From Ehretia macrophylla (lineage: Eukaryota; Streptophyta; Magnoliopsida; Boraginales; Ehretiaceae): DNA of 64,000 nt. The position numbers and the translations under genes were made by a program. The notes under the pieces are model-generated. The model saw only the letters and a list, made by a program, of their open reading frames with translations, was not told the origin of the DNA and made no database searches. The stretch is from the NCBI GenBank assembly GCA_037974665.1, contig CM075773.1, positions 66,818,263 to 66,882,262 on the forward strand, written 5' to 3'. This document shows positions 33,347 to 45,643 of the stretch, piece after piece (positions within the stretch are counted from its first letter, which is position 1; every line of letters begins with the position of its first letter).

Positions 33347-36275
33347 TGTTGGAAAAATCCTTTGAGGGGTGATCCTTGCACGATCTTCCCTCCTATGACC
33401 GAGTACCTTTTGATTTGATGTTGTATCAACTTGTGGGAGTCAATTCTCTTTGCAAGGCTGACTTCTAGCGCGTGTTTTCATGTGTGTGAGAGAAAGCATG
33501 ACTTGGAGAGTCATATGGCATTAGAATTTCATTTATCACATATGATACACTTCTGATCACACAAGAGTTCAAAACACAGAGTTCTACTGCAATCAAGTAT
33601 CTATCTGGACACATTATTGGCTTCTTGCGTTCTCTGTTGATAACTTTTGCAACCATGATCCAGCCATACACCTACACACTCTCTCCATACGCCTGGATAA
33701 TTCTGGCACACGCTGCCTTTCCATAATGAGCTCAACTATCCATTTTAGGAAGTTTAACTTGAAGAATAAAACTCTTTCCTAATATAGAATCCCAATTGCA
33801 TTAGGACTTTCTAAATTTGACCCAATGTCATATTTAGAAACCATACTTTACTGCAAAGTACATCAACTAAGGATTTTGGCTAGAAAGGGGACCTAAAGAC
33901 ATAATCGCCCTAGCTCCCGAGATTACCAAAATGCCCTCGCTAACCCCTACCTACATTTTGGCACTCAAACCTCAACTCATTCCACTAAAGAGTCATGGTT
34001 TGTACTTTAAGATGATTATTGCACCCTTGCAAAAGCTTCTCATAGAGATATTTTGATTACCTCGTAATCAATACTAGTTCTTAACCTTGTACTATCAAGT
34101 TTTATTGATTACCTCTATACTTTGTGCCTCTAATCCTCTTATAATCATCATCTAGATATTATTCTCTTGATCTAGAGAGCGATCCACAAGTTCAATATCT
34201 AAATATAGTCCTGTTTGACTATATTACTAAGTACTTAGGTTTAGATGATTAATAAGATGTCACAAAGGGGTTATAACCCACCAATTATGATGACATAAAA
34301 CATGTTGACACATATGCATGTGCCAACTAGTCAAGTCCATGTATCCAAAACACTGAGTTGTTGACTCATATAAGATCTCACCCATAGTGAATCAAAACAC
34401 ATGTCTTTGAGTTCATTGGTCATCCACATATGCTAAAAAACTAAAGCATTGGTCTTTTATTAGCTTGAGATGTTTCTGATCTCATCTACACAATAGTGAC
34501 TCTCGTCTTGTCCAAGAGTGTCCTTGCTTCCAGCGATTTCTTGAAAGGTGCTGGTGATGATGAAATTTGTATGATGAATCATGGCAATGAGATCAGCAGT
34601 TAATTGGTAGGAAAACTCCTCCAACCTCTTGTATCGAAAGGTTTTTCGTGTTATACACCACGTTGAGAAAGACCAACCTCCTTTGTACCTTAGTCTTTTT
34701 TTACCTCGAATGGGAGGTCCTCCTTATGATGCTACGGACGGCTGTCCGAAGTGCAAGGGGTAAACTCGGACTCGGATAGGATAGGGATGAAGGAGGGGAA
34801 GCACCAATGGAGCCAAGTATCCTATCCCATGGGACTTGCCTCCCATTGAAGCCTCGGTCTCTCTTCCCCTTCGTCTGCTATTCCTACACGAGACCTTTTT
34901 GATCTACACATGGCGTTGTTTTATAGGCGGTGGCTTATCGAAGCAAATCCCGCACTTGAGAAGATCAGCAATAAAAAGAAAGACTTGCCCTTTCGGTGAA
35001 GTAAAGTTGCTTTCTTCTCTTACGAGATTTCCCTATCATAGAAGTTAGCCCTTGACGGCCTTATCTTCTTCACCAGCTTCTGGTTCGTCACTCAAATCCT
35101 TCTTTGGAATTTTATTTCTCTCTCATAGGGCCAAAGACCGTAGCTTAGCGAGCGTATTCGTTATAAGAACTTCTTACTCAATAAGACTAAGAACCACATT
35201 CCCTTTCGCTTTCGCTTCCAGGTACAGGCTTAGATAAAAATCCTTCTTGTGCGAGGTAAGATTGACCAGATGAGATAGCTGATACCGAACTACCACCCTC
35301 TTTCCCCCTCGGGAAAGATAAAGAAGAGAAGAAATTATTCTTTTTTTTCTTTCATGTGAACCATGCAGTACCAGACACGAGATAGATCTTCCAAAGAACA
35401 AGGCTTTTTTCGAATAAGCCAATTCATTTGGGACCCTGCAGATCCACTCTCCCGTAACGAGGGATCCTATATAGGGGAGATCATCGTGTCGCAAGAGGTC
35501 TACGCGGGAGTGTGCGTGGCACACCAAACGGGACCAAAGTGACAAATGCAGCTCAAATAGGATATTACTAGCCAACCAGTCAACCAAATCCAATGAGGCC
35601 AATCCCGCAGAGACTTGGCTCGCTTAAGAAGGAATACAAATCCCTTTAGTTATACCTTTGCTTACAGAGAGAATTGACTGGAATCCTCTGAGGTCAGCTG
35701 AACAGGCTGACAATCGGCAGAAAATGCTGAGCAAAGGTGCTGGCCTGAAGAGTGAGGTTAATCCGCCAGCTACGATCAGCACTTCCCGCAGAATGAGAAA
35801 AGGGCATCCCGAAGAGTCTTTATTTTAAAATAGGGGTTGGAACCATAAAGAGTAGTATTCAAATTTATGAGTTGGCCCCTAATAGCTACGGAATTAACAT
35901 TTACCATGGTCCAGTTCAATGCATTCTCATGCACTAATGAGAAAAGTCTAGAAAGCCCTTCCAATGACCAAGGTAGGTCACCCTACCAAATAGGAGACTA
36001 TTTCATTATAATCGTCCATTGTGAAGTGTCCAACTTCACTATACAGTTATGATCCTATAGTTTAGATTCAAGGCTCATGGCATATACCTTATGTGTGGAT
36101 CACCACGTACTTATGTCATTCACTCAAATCAAGGAGCCTTAGCATGCATATATAGTAAGAATATAATGAGAGTATAAAAATGCTCATGTAAGATGCACTG
36201 ATTATTAATTGTTATAATATCATTTTACTGAGATGTCTTAGTGCAAGTAGTCTTTAGGGCATACAAATCTCAACA
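33347..36275 (-). repeat. Copia-type LTR, reversed copy, split by a foreign block
   Basis: On the minus strand it starts TGTTGAGATTTGTATGCCCT at 36275 and appears to end GATTTTTCCAACA at 33347, giving TGTTG/CAACA ends. The interior matches the forward LTR at 31888 in the order expected for an inverted copy. Between about 34450 and 35825 the match is lost and unrelated GC-richer DNA is present. No target duplication is visible (AAGAC on the left, GTTTT on the right). Confidence 0.7.
34450..35825. other. Foreign GC-richer block, possibly mitochondrial-derived (NUMT)
   Basis: The block interrupts the reversed copia LTR. Its base make-up and texture differ from all neighbours: balanced GC, few A/T runs, phrases such as CGGACGGCTGTCCGAAGTGC and CTTTCGCTTTCGCTTCCAGG. 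To me this looks like plant mitochondrial intergenic DNA. The longest frame is 142 codons on the minus strand (35174-35602); I know no family for it. No rRNA, tRNA or standard mitochondrial gene is recognisable. It could also be another kind of insert. The exact edges are uncertain by tens of bases. Confidence 0.4.
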
Positions 36276-36312
36276 GTTTTCTAATTAGACAGTTAATCTC
36301 ATTATGGAATCT

Positions 36313-36994
36313 TGTTGGAACGAATTTGGCAACTTGACACAAAAAGAAGAGCTAGGCATGTGGTTTTGAGTGAGAAACATATGGAGAGAGATTAAAGGCT
36401 TCTAGAAGATCAAGAGAAGGAATAAGGAAGGATAACTAAAGTCCAAGATTCATAAAAATGTTTAAGTACATTTTTGACAAGATTATTGTACTTATTCTTG
36501 TCCTATTTGGTTTTTTCTTCATGCCTTTTTCACATCTATATATGGAGCTCTCTCCATCAGCTCTAAGTGCTTCTCACACATCCCAAAAAACAAAAGAAGA
36601 ATAAACTCTTTCTTCCTCTCTTACTCCACATCCAGGAAAGAAGAAACTACAAGATTGAATCCCACAATTCAATCTAACACTAGACAACAAAGAAGAAGGT
36701 TAATGAAGACAAGGCCTTAGGAAATCCTATCTCTCTAGGTGTGTAGAACGTGTGAGTTTCTTCAAAGAGTTTTTCAAAATTTATTCATTAAGTTCTAAGC
36801 TAACAAACTTAAGTAAAATTCAACTAGTGTTGATTTTTTTTATCTAAACATGATTATCTTAGTATACAAGTTTTTGTTTATGCAATTTTTTCATGTAAAT
36901 TATGTGGTTTGATCCATGCTTTGCATGTTATTAGTTTTCTCTATGTTCAAATAAGTTTTTGAACTTAGTACCATCTAGGTAGCATGCACCTTCA
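36313..36994 (+). repeat. Copia-type LTR (5' LTR), about 680 bp
   Basis: Starts TGTTGGAACGAATTTGGCAA and ends TGCACCTTCA, directly before a primer-binding site. A TATA box (TCTATATATGGAG, about 36536-36548) with the usual downstream A-rich leader suggests where transcription began. Confidence 0.8.
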
Positions 36995-36995
36995 A

Positions 36996-37008
36996 TGGTA
37001 TCAGAGCC
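36996..37008 (+). promoter_or_regulatory. Primer-binding site (initiator tRNA-Met type)
   Basis: TGGTATCAGAGCC follows the LTR end by one base, the standard site of plant copia elements. Confidence 0.9.
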
Positions 37009-37941
37009 ATGCCACAACAATATATAAAAATTACAATATATGTATATGATAATCATGTAATAAAAACTCGATCATGGAGAGTTTTAAGGTTTAATTGTTT
37101 GCTAGAATTTTTTGTTTAAAATATGCTATAATGTGTGTATGATCATACTATTTGTACAATTAATTCTCTTGCAACAAGTATTAGCTCATTTGATGGTTCG
37201 CATGAATGTTATATATATATTTATTCAATCTACTTAAAATTTGATGTAAGATTTCTAGTTTATACAATAATAGGAATCTTGTAATTATTTTTAATTAATA
37301 GATTGAATGATGTAGTTTACTAAAGAAGCATAGGAGAACATATGTAATTAATTTAGATTAGGTTTACATATTTTTTCCAGACATTGCAAAATATACAACT
37401 TAGCATGAGGAGTCAAGCATGCACGCCTCTCTAGGCATGTGATGTATGGTCAACATGTGGTCATTCAATAGAAGTTGACTTTGTAGTACGATTTTGGAAG
37501 CCTGTAAAGATTATGGGTCAAATTTAAAATTGGATAAATCTACAAGGCGGCATTAAAGAAATGTACAAATTAATTGTTTTTAATTATCTGTTTCTATGCA
37601 TATTTATATTTAATTTCTTCTATTAAATGCAAGGATAATTATGTGTCACATAGAAACATATCCATCAATAAGGTTTAAAATTGACAAATCCTAATTAACT
37701 AGGTTATGAATTGTGAAGAAATAATTAATCAGATCTTTGATTAATTTTATAATCTAAGGATTAATTATGTTTAAAATTGGCTAAGAAAATAATTTAACCT
37801 TAGAGGCCCAATTGTTAAATAATTAATCTAAGTAGGCCTTACCTATGGCTTTTTATAAGTCCAGATTAGGTAATATAATTTTAAAGTATACTTAAAATGT
37901 TTTAAATAAAGGTTAAAATATTCAATTGTGCATGGGCCAAA
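37009..37941 (+). other. Non-coding leader of copia element
   Basis: An AT-rich stretch without coding signal, lying between the primer-binding site of the 36313 LTR and the start of the next copia LTR. It fits an untranslated leader whose continuation was cut by the element at 37942. Confidence 0.5.
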
Positions 37942-39712
37942 TGTTGGAAATATGCCCTTCAAGACAATTATTCGATGTAGAATGATAGGGATATTTCTAT
38001 AATGAAACAATCTTTGTTATGAAGTTTTGATCAAATAAAAGTAGCATATGGCATTTAACTTTATCTTTTATACATTCACATATCGTCTAGCTACATATTA
38101 TGTATAATTGATAAAACCCTTGGATTATTGGTATAGGGTTGAACCATAAGAGCTTATGATAGATGAGAATCTATACCTAAGATACTCCTACAGTCCTAGG
38201 TCATAGGATTCATCAAGACCGGGCATTGATGAATCTGGCAAGACCAACATGTAGTTCGTCCCATCAAGGTTGATCTCATTGTCCAAGTGACATGAGATGT
38301 GAAGGCTAATACATGGGTGCATATAAAGATATATACACCAGACACGGTCTACCAAGAACACTCAATGGGGGCTTCATTCGTTTAAGTTAATGAGAAGTTT
38401 CTTAGGTGATGGTTATGAAAAGGACTCCTCTAACTCGAGGGCACCACAGTGGCTTGCAAACAACTCACTGTACTTTGGTCCTAGACAAAAGAGAGGAAGA
38501 TAAGACCTGCTTGAATAGGGATTCGAGTACGTTCAAGTACTTGTCAAGCTAGTGAGTATCGCTGTAAGGATCCACTACTCTAGATGAAAAATAGTATGCC
38601 ATATGTCATCTGAAAGAGATATTGACAAAAATCCATGACAATGGAGGTATGATTGAATCATACAAGAAAAGTCAACACAACATATGAGCAAGCCTATTAG
38701 GGTTTGACTAATATATTGACCACACCCTAGGACGAACTCAGGACATCTAGTGGAAGGAATATACTATACATTAACTAGTTGCTAAAAGGTTCATGAATAA
38801 GAATGCTTGGATTAAGCATTCGAGCCATTCGGTCATTGGGGAATATTGCTAGACGCCAACCTCAATTTATAGCAACTAGAAGGTATTCTAATGGAAATGG
38901 GTTAATTGGTACTTATCCCAACTACTTCCGACTTGGCACTCGAACCTACATGATCATACACAAGCTGAAGGGTTAAAACTATGAGGGATAAAATAGAGAA
39001 GTCACGCTAGCACGGGGACCTTCTCGTGTTTTATTTAGAAGAAATAATGTAATGGATTGCATATAGTTAGAATGGGTTTATGGAAACCGTTCAAGTATGC
39101 AAGTGAGAGATAATGTTTGATGGTCAAACATTTGACTTAAAGTCAAGGACAATTTGGAAAATTGGCTTTTGTATAAGTTGAATTAATAACTAATTGAGTG
39201 TCAATTAATTATGGGCTAATGTCTAATTAACCTTTAGTTGATTAGATAAAGTTATAGGCTATATTTAGAGGGTCCCATAAGGTCTAGGATTAAGGTACAA
39301 ATACTGAGAAGTTAGAGCACCTTATATATACAACCATAAGAGAAAACCTGAAAGAATAAGAAGATAAAAACCTAGTTGTCTCTCATACTTTTGGCCGCCC
39401 CTCTCTCTTTCTCTTGGGAGACGTGTGACATTCGCATGCTTGAGAATCATCAAGTTTTGCCTCATTCTAGCCTTGACATGATGTGTATGAGATTGTAAAG
39501 GGCTGCTATGTTGTGGTCTCCATCCAAGCTCTTCAAATCAGAAAATTTCTTGAGGTAACAAGATTTTTTAAATTCATTTTATGATTAGAAATCATGTTTT
39601 CACGTCTAATGAATGTTTGGACGATTTTGATGCATCGTTATCTAATTTTATTTAGCGTTATACTTTATTTTTCTCATGCACTATATCTGATTTGCATGCT
39701 AGAGAACCTTCA
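37942..39712 (+). repeat. 5' LTR of SIRE-like copia element
   Basis: A 1771-bp LTR starting TGTTGGAAATATGCCCTTCA and ending GAGAACCTTCA. A TATA box (CTTATATATACAACC) lies at 39321-39335. Confidence 0.85.
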
Positions 39713-39714
39713 AT

Positions 39715-39727
39715 TGGTATCAGAGCC
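39715..39727 (+). promoter_or_regulatory. Primer-binding site (initiator tRNA-Met type)
   Basis: TGGTATCAGAGCC, a perfect plant copia primer-binding site two bases after the LTR. Confidence 0.92.
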
Positions 39728-41950
39728 ACCCAAACATGTATGAAAACATGAACTCATTTTCTGCGCATTGAGATTATATTATTTGATTTTCATATTATAC
39801 CTCATTCTTTAAGACTAATTTTTGGATATGTTATTCTACACTGATTATAGAACAAACTAGGATCATGCCCACTTTGTAAATTCGTGGTTTAATATGTCAA
39901 TAATTGCGTGAACAGTTCATGTTTTGTAGAGACTATTTTCTGGACAGGCTGCACAGTGTCTGCTTTATAAGGCATTACTCAATTGAAACAAATCCAAATC
40001 AAGTTCTATTTGATTATAACAATATCTAAACTTAAAGAGATATATTTATATAAAATTTCAAAATTTTTGGAACCCTGAAGTTATGTTAAATGAGTCAATT
40101 ATATTCAAATCAGTGCGACACGTCTGTTATGGTAGATTCTAGAAATTTTGTTTTTGGCACTTGTGAAGTTTGTTTTGTTATTCCAACATTTATGACACGA
40201 ATTTATATGAGTTTATGATAATTTTGTCAATATCAAGGTCAATGGATTGATCAAACCCTAGTCCTAGTTGCTATATTTGGTAATGGATTTGATCTTGGTA
40301 CAAATTTGAAAAGTCAAAGTCAAAGATTTGATTTTGTAATCTAATTTCTTGTAGATTCAAATCTTAATCAAATTAATTAATTTAGTAGGTCAATTAGTTC
40401 AAGTTTTATGTGGGTTGACAAAGGTTGACCAATTTTGACTTGACAATTTAATTTGTTGACTTCTTCAAAATTAATAGGATTGAGAATCTAGAGTTAATTT
40501 TGATGGTGGGTCTCAAATTAAAATTAAATGTCTGACTAATTGGGTTTTGGTAAAGCCTAATTGGGCCTAAAAGTACATGGGTTTAATATTTAGATGGTTT
40601 TCATGGAGAAAATTAAATTAAGCCTAGGAACTCTAGTTGGACCACGAAGCGGGCTTGGGATGTGTATTGGGCCTTGCACAACAAGTCATCCTAGGGATGT
40701 ATGTTAGGCCCAATTAATTCCTTAGACTATTATGAAGAGGTAAAGCAACGAACAAGTATATGTATGCCAATATAATCCAAGAGAGATGCGAGAAAATGAA
40801 AAGAGGTTAAAATTTATGAATTGTCAATTTTAATATTAAATTTCATAAATGTTTATGCATGGGATCGTTATGAAGCTTAGAATCATGCATTAATGTATGA
40901 TTTGTATCTTTTACATAAATGAATGTATGAATGTATTTTTGAAAAATGGGTCTGCGTGTCTCACCTTCTCTTTATCTCTAGTTGCAATTTCTTCTCTCTC
41001 CTTCCTTTATAACTCCCTATATATAAGGGTTTCTGTTTTTGGAAAGCAATGTAATGTAGTATGATAGGACTAGCATAGGAGTAAAGATATATAGAGATCA
41101 AGATGAAGACTGAAGATGGTATGCCATCATGGAAGAACAACAATTTCCATTTTGGGAAAGAGTTTTTAATTGTGGATAATTGTAATATTTCCTTAATTGC
41201 CATTTACATTCATTCTAGAGATCTTCTGTAGGTTTCATTAAGTGGCTTAGTGAAACTTAAGGAAAGATAAAAGTTCGATAACCCATCTGGTAGTGTACTA
41301 TAGATTATATATATAATATATATAGATATATTATCACATTGAATGCATGTTAATCTATACGTATAGTTATGCATTATCAATCTATGATGAATGCATGTTA
41401 ATATGATGAAGCCAAACTAAATAAGATTAATAATTCCCTCTAAGCAATATTAAGTCAATAAGCGATTAATCAACACTAGGTGTATAATCGTAGTCAAACT
41501 ATCATAGTAGGTGAACAATCATTTAACTATAAGGTAAAAAGCTTGACCCTACCTCCTAAGGGGTCTTAACTTCATGGCTACTTGGTGATGCCTACTCAAG
41601 GTGGTATGTGCGGAGGGTGTAGATGCATGTCTCTTGACCCTAACTCATTAGGGGGGGAGGGAGGGCATGTGGCACACACTTATCAATCATATGCACTGTT
41701 AATGGTTGACTTATACTCAAACGGTAGATGGTCCCTACCTCCTAGGGGTCTACGCGGGTTGAGGGGCTAAACAAGTTAGAAGTTGTATAGAGATGCAACT
41801 GGCTAAGATAACCTACCATTCTTGGCCTCTACCTCCCAGAGGAGTATGTGCAAGCGGGAATGGATCCTAACCCCACCTTGAGACCTAGAGAGGTTCACTG
41901 ACACATCATGAGGGTGATATGAGTGTCGAAAAACTGTGGGAGACCAATAG
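39728..41950 (+). other. Long non-coding leader of copia element
   Basis: AT-rich sequence without a supported gene. Near 41550-41890 a G-rich motif CCTACCTCCTAGGGGTC recurs four times in degenerate form (about 41548, 41635, 41734 and 41828), separated by 80-95 bases. Confidence 0.5.
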
Positions 41951-42664
41951 GTCAAAGTCTATACCTTTTGGAGATTAAAACTAACAAGATGCTTAATTTA
42001 CTTTGTCTATCTTGAACATTTCAAATCACTGAATCAAATGGAAAATGCATTGTTATTTCTTGGTATTTGATACCAATAACCTTACCGATATTATATAAGA
42101 TGATTGATATCGTAATTTTGTGAAAAAAGGTTTCACAAGTATTGCTCACCAAATTCATGATATCTCATAGAATTATCTTGTTGCCCCAGTTGAGGCTGCA
42201 AGTACAAAAATGATTGCAACCTATGAGAAGTACAAAGTTGGTACTACTCGAGTAAGGTGTGTAATTCTCAGACCCATGAGCTCTAAACTTCAAAGACAAC
42301 ATGAGCATTTAATCCCTAAGATTGATCCATGAACATCACAAGGAGTTGAATGATGATGGACGTTAGACAGTTAGATATTAGATATTGAATTCCTTGTTTT
42401 GGCTTCAAATGACTGAGGTTTCTCTTATTAGAGATCATATACTAGTTAAGGAAGACACCTTTAGGGTTTGATCCCATAGTCTTTGCCCGAAGTCTTCGCT
42501 CTATTCAAGGTGATTTTTCACATGAACAAGGTTGACATTGAGCTTTGGTTACTCAATTCGATTGAGCTCGTTGTAAACTCAATAAGAGAGAATGGATCTA
42601 TTATACTAGTGGGAGATTCTTTCAGGCCCAAAAGACAGGGCAAGTCTTATGGGATCACTAGTAT
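41951..42664 (+). pseudogene. Gag relic, SIRE-like copia
   Basis: Fragments in several frames recall copia Gag: NQMENALLFLGI at about 42030, VRCVILRPMSSKLQRQHEHL at about 42255-42315 (the MSSELQKQHEHM segment), FHMNKVDIELWLLNSIE at about 42510-42560 (the FHMNKLD..LPELLN segment), and IRENGSIILVGDSFRPKRQG to about 42650. Gag would form the particle. No long frame survives. Confidence 0.6.
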
Positions 42665-43833
42665 CTATTTAAAATGTCATATTCCAATTTTTATTGCAGG
42701 CGAAGTATAATGAACTGGTCCAACAGGCCACACAAGCCTCGTAGAGGGATCCCACGACACTGTCTATCGACTACGATGAACTATTTTATGAGGCAACAGG
42801 TGGCTCGCATAGAAGACGAGTATACGGACTCAGATCCCTGGGTGTTTGTGTTGGGGGTCTACACACACCGATCATTCCACTCGCCATCAGATTACTGAGC
42901 AAGATGTGCAAGAGGCTGTAAGTCATGCAACATCAGATTTGCAGTAAGAGGTGACATAACAACGAGAACATCTACGTTTGCTCAATGAGCGAATTGCATT
43001 CTTAACTGGATGTTGCCACATCTACCTCCTCAATATCAGGATTAATCGTAGCCGTTGTCAAAACACCAGGTCGATGATAGGACTCGGGGTGGAGAAAATA
43101 AGTGGATTAGTTTTATAAAACTTTTGGGACCTTGTTCGGATTCTATTTTGATATTGTAAATATTTTGAATATTTGCTATTTTTTGGTAAATTTTAGAAAT
43201 TCTAAAAAATTTTAATATAACTTTTGTGTTTAACTGTTTATTTTTATTTCATATATTTTTATTAATTTTAAATATTATTAATTTAAAAAAATGGACAAAA
43301 TGGATAAAATTTAGGGATAATTTTAGCAACGAATTTGCTACAATTGTTAGCGATAACATTTGCAACGACATGGTCAAAATTAGCAACAAAATTATAGACG
43401 CCTTTTTAAGACGACATTTAGAAAGAACAATAGAGACATACTTTGGCGACGATATTATCGACGAAAGTTAATGATGACTTTGCAATCAACATTAATGTTC
43501 TGCATTTCAAAATAGCAACAACTTTTGTGAAAAAATATTTACGATGAAATTTTCAACAAATGTCCAATTTTTTGGTGGATCATTACTGACGACTTTTCTG
43601 ATGAATCTTTGCCACGACTTTAGTGATGACTTTTGGTGACAAAATTGTGACACTTATTGCACAAACTTGGAAAATTGACAGAAAAGAAATTTCGTCGCAA
43701 ATTGTCGATGAAATTTCTTCATCACTATTAAAGACGTATTTGCGATGATATTGAAAATAGAGATAAAGTGATTAGCGATGAATTAGCAATGAAAATTCAC
43801 CATTGCTAATTTGCTGATTTTTTTTATTGATAG
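42665..43833 (+). mobile_element. Relic of a CACTA-type transposon 3' part
   Basis: Sequence from about 42690 starts like an exon after TTTTTATTGCAG, with KYNELVQQATQAS-like codons. This recalls the C-terminal exon of plant transposases of the PF03004 type (from memory). From 43310 to 43800 it is packed with GCGACGA/GCAACGAA-like motifs in both directions, as in CACTA subterminal regions. It ends near TTTTTTTTATTG at about 43820-43831, a possible decayed TTTTTTTGTAGTG end. It sits between gag and RNase H of the copia element. The left end is not a clean CACTA terminus. Confidence 0.5.
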
Positions 43834-43835
43834 TC

Positions 43836-44190
43836 ATTTATTTCGTGGTCTAGTAAGAAGAAAAATAGCGTAGCATTATCCATTGCCAAGGTTGAATATG
43901 TATCTTCGGAAAATTGTGTGGCACAAATTCTTTGGATGAAACAAAATTTGTTGACTATGGCTTAGAATATGACCATGTGCCCATTAAGTGTGATAATACT
44001 AGTCCCATTAATCTTGCAAAAAATCCAATTCAACATTCTAGGACCAAGCATATAGAAATTAGACATCATTTAATTTGTGATCATGTGCAAAAAGGTGATA
44101 TTATACTTGAATTTTGTTGATTCTATGCATTAGTTGGCTGATATTTTTACCAAACTCTTGCATGAAAACCAATTTTGTGCAATCTGGAGA
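43836..44190 (+). pseudogene. RNase H relic, SIRE-like copia
   Basis: The frame opens FISWSSKKKNSVALSIAKVE, then CVAQILWMKQ. After a frame change it reads HVPIKCDNTSPINLAKNPIQ and HSRTKHIEIRHHLICDHVQK, and ends LADIFTKLLHENQF. This is the copia RNase H and the usual end of pol. At least one frameshift and one stop are present. Confidence 0.85.
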
Positions 44191-44617
44191 GAATTTAGTA
44201 TACAAAAATATGTGTAAAACTGATTTGTTCAAACTCAAAACTCTACTGGATGACCCTGCTCAACCATCAAAATCATTCAACAACCACAGTATAGGTGTTG
44301 GATGGGTTTGTCGGATGAGGACCTTGCACAACAACCTCATCTTCCAATCTCTACCTTTGTCGGAAGAGTTTGCTAGATGAGGGCCTGGCACAGTGACTCG
44401 TCCGACAGTTGAAAAGACTTGTCATTCACACGATTAAGAAGGGTTTTCGTGTCTTTTTTCAAAAACTACTCATTCGTTTCAAAAACTCTCTCAACCAACT
44501 CTTTTACCTACTTCTCAAAACTTTCATTTCTTCCCATTAAACTTGTCTTTAATTCGATAAATCCCTTCTCCATATATTAAAACCCTAGATTTTAAAGTGT
44601 TTTCTTAAAAAATCATA
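44191..44617 (+). other. Spacer between pol and extra ORF
   Basis: No coding family is recognised. Two GAGGACCTTGCACA / GAGGGCCTGGCACA-like phrases around 44318 and 44374 hint at a short imperfect repeat of about 56 bp. Confidence 0.4.
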
Positions 44618-45640
44618 ATGGTTCAAACAAGAGGTAAGGGCTCCAAAACAAAGAGAGGTAGAATTGGGTCCTCATCCCGAAATCAACCAAGAAGACAGGA
44701 ACCTACTCAGGAGGAGATAAGAATTGAGAATTTCAACTGGATCAAAGTGGTTGTAGGCAAGCCCATTGTTGCATCGCCCTTTGAAGGTACTGACATCATT
44801 GACATTCTACATTTTCAAGCTTATAGAATGTGAAGTCTATGAAGAACTAGTTAGATAATTCTACACAAATCTCTATGAGAGTAACCTTCTCACGCTAAAA
44901 TCAACAGTACGACGGGTTAAAATTACAATTAGTTTAGAGTAATTAAGTGGAATCTTTGGACTACTCCTTGAAGGTCAAAGATATTACAATGCAAAAGGTT
45001 GGCCTAATATGCATGTTGATGATAAAAATGAAATGGTTGCTATGATTTGGGAAGGCATGGATAATTGTATTCCAAGTATTACCCTATATGATAGAGTTGT
45101 TATAGGATGGAATAAGTTGTTACTACACATTGTCCAAGACTTAATTATGCCTCGAGTTTCAAATGATGGTATGATTTTGTATTTTGATGCGTATAATATG
45201 TACATGCTTTCATACAAGAAGAAAATCCATTTGTCATACTTGATAATGTCTCACATGTGGCATATTTATACTAGGATAATAAGATTAGCATATGGCATGG
45301 CATTAACCATAAGCTTCAAAGATCATAAGGTGCCATTGGGTAATGCGCATCCAAAACCTTTTATTAAAATGTAGAAGTTCAATATAACTGCTATGAAGAG
45401 AATGAGGTTGTTTATTTACAAGGGAAATATTCTTAAATTATCTGAGGTGCTAGGCTTATCCCTTGATGAGCAAGTTGAGATTTTGGGGAAATCTAATACT
45501 ACTCCTACTGTCTCATCAAGAAAAAAAAGGGTATGTATTGTAACTCCTAAAGACCAAGGGAAATGAAAGGTTGTAGTTGATGAGGAGGAAACACCTGATA
45601 TTAAAGAGGAATATGATAGAATGGCTCATGATTCAGTTGA
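44618..45640 (+). pseudogene. Extra 3' ORF of SIRE-like element ('putative plant transposon protein' type)
   Basis: ATG at 44618 opens MVQTRGKGSKTKRGRIGSSS, a basic start followed by NFNWIKVVVGKPIVASPFEG. After an interrupted stretch, an open frame (45009-45374) reads MVAMIWEGMDNCIPSITLYD, NKLLLHIVQDLIMPR, IHLSYLIMSHMWHIYTRIIR and FKDHKVPLGNAHP. The order recalls the domain 'putative plant transposon protein' (PF20167 from memory), found downstream of pol in SIRE-like elements. Its role is unknown; an envelope-like role has been proposed for some SIRE ORFs. Stops between 44834 and 45008 and after 45374 make it a relic. Confidence 0.6.
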
Positions 45641-45643
45641 TAT

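Larger units (their letters stand above)
37942..45643 (+). mobile_element. SIRE-like Ty1/copia retrotransposon, heavily rearranged, 3' LTR not seen
   Basis: This element has a 5' LTR, primer-binding site, long leader, gag relic, RNase H relic and an extra ORF downstream of pol, an order known for SIRE/Maximus elements. Protease, integrase and most of RT are missing; in their place lies a CACTA relic (42665-43833). At 45643 it is cut by another copia element on the minus strand. Its 3' LTR is not found in the window. Confidence 0.7.

Noticed and set aside
33465-33671. 68-codon minus-strand frame
   Set aside because: It lies in the 3' part of the reversed copia LTR and has no family likeness.
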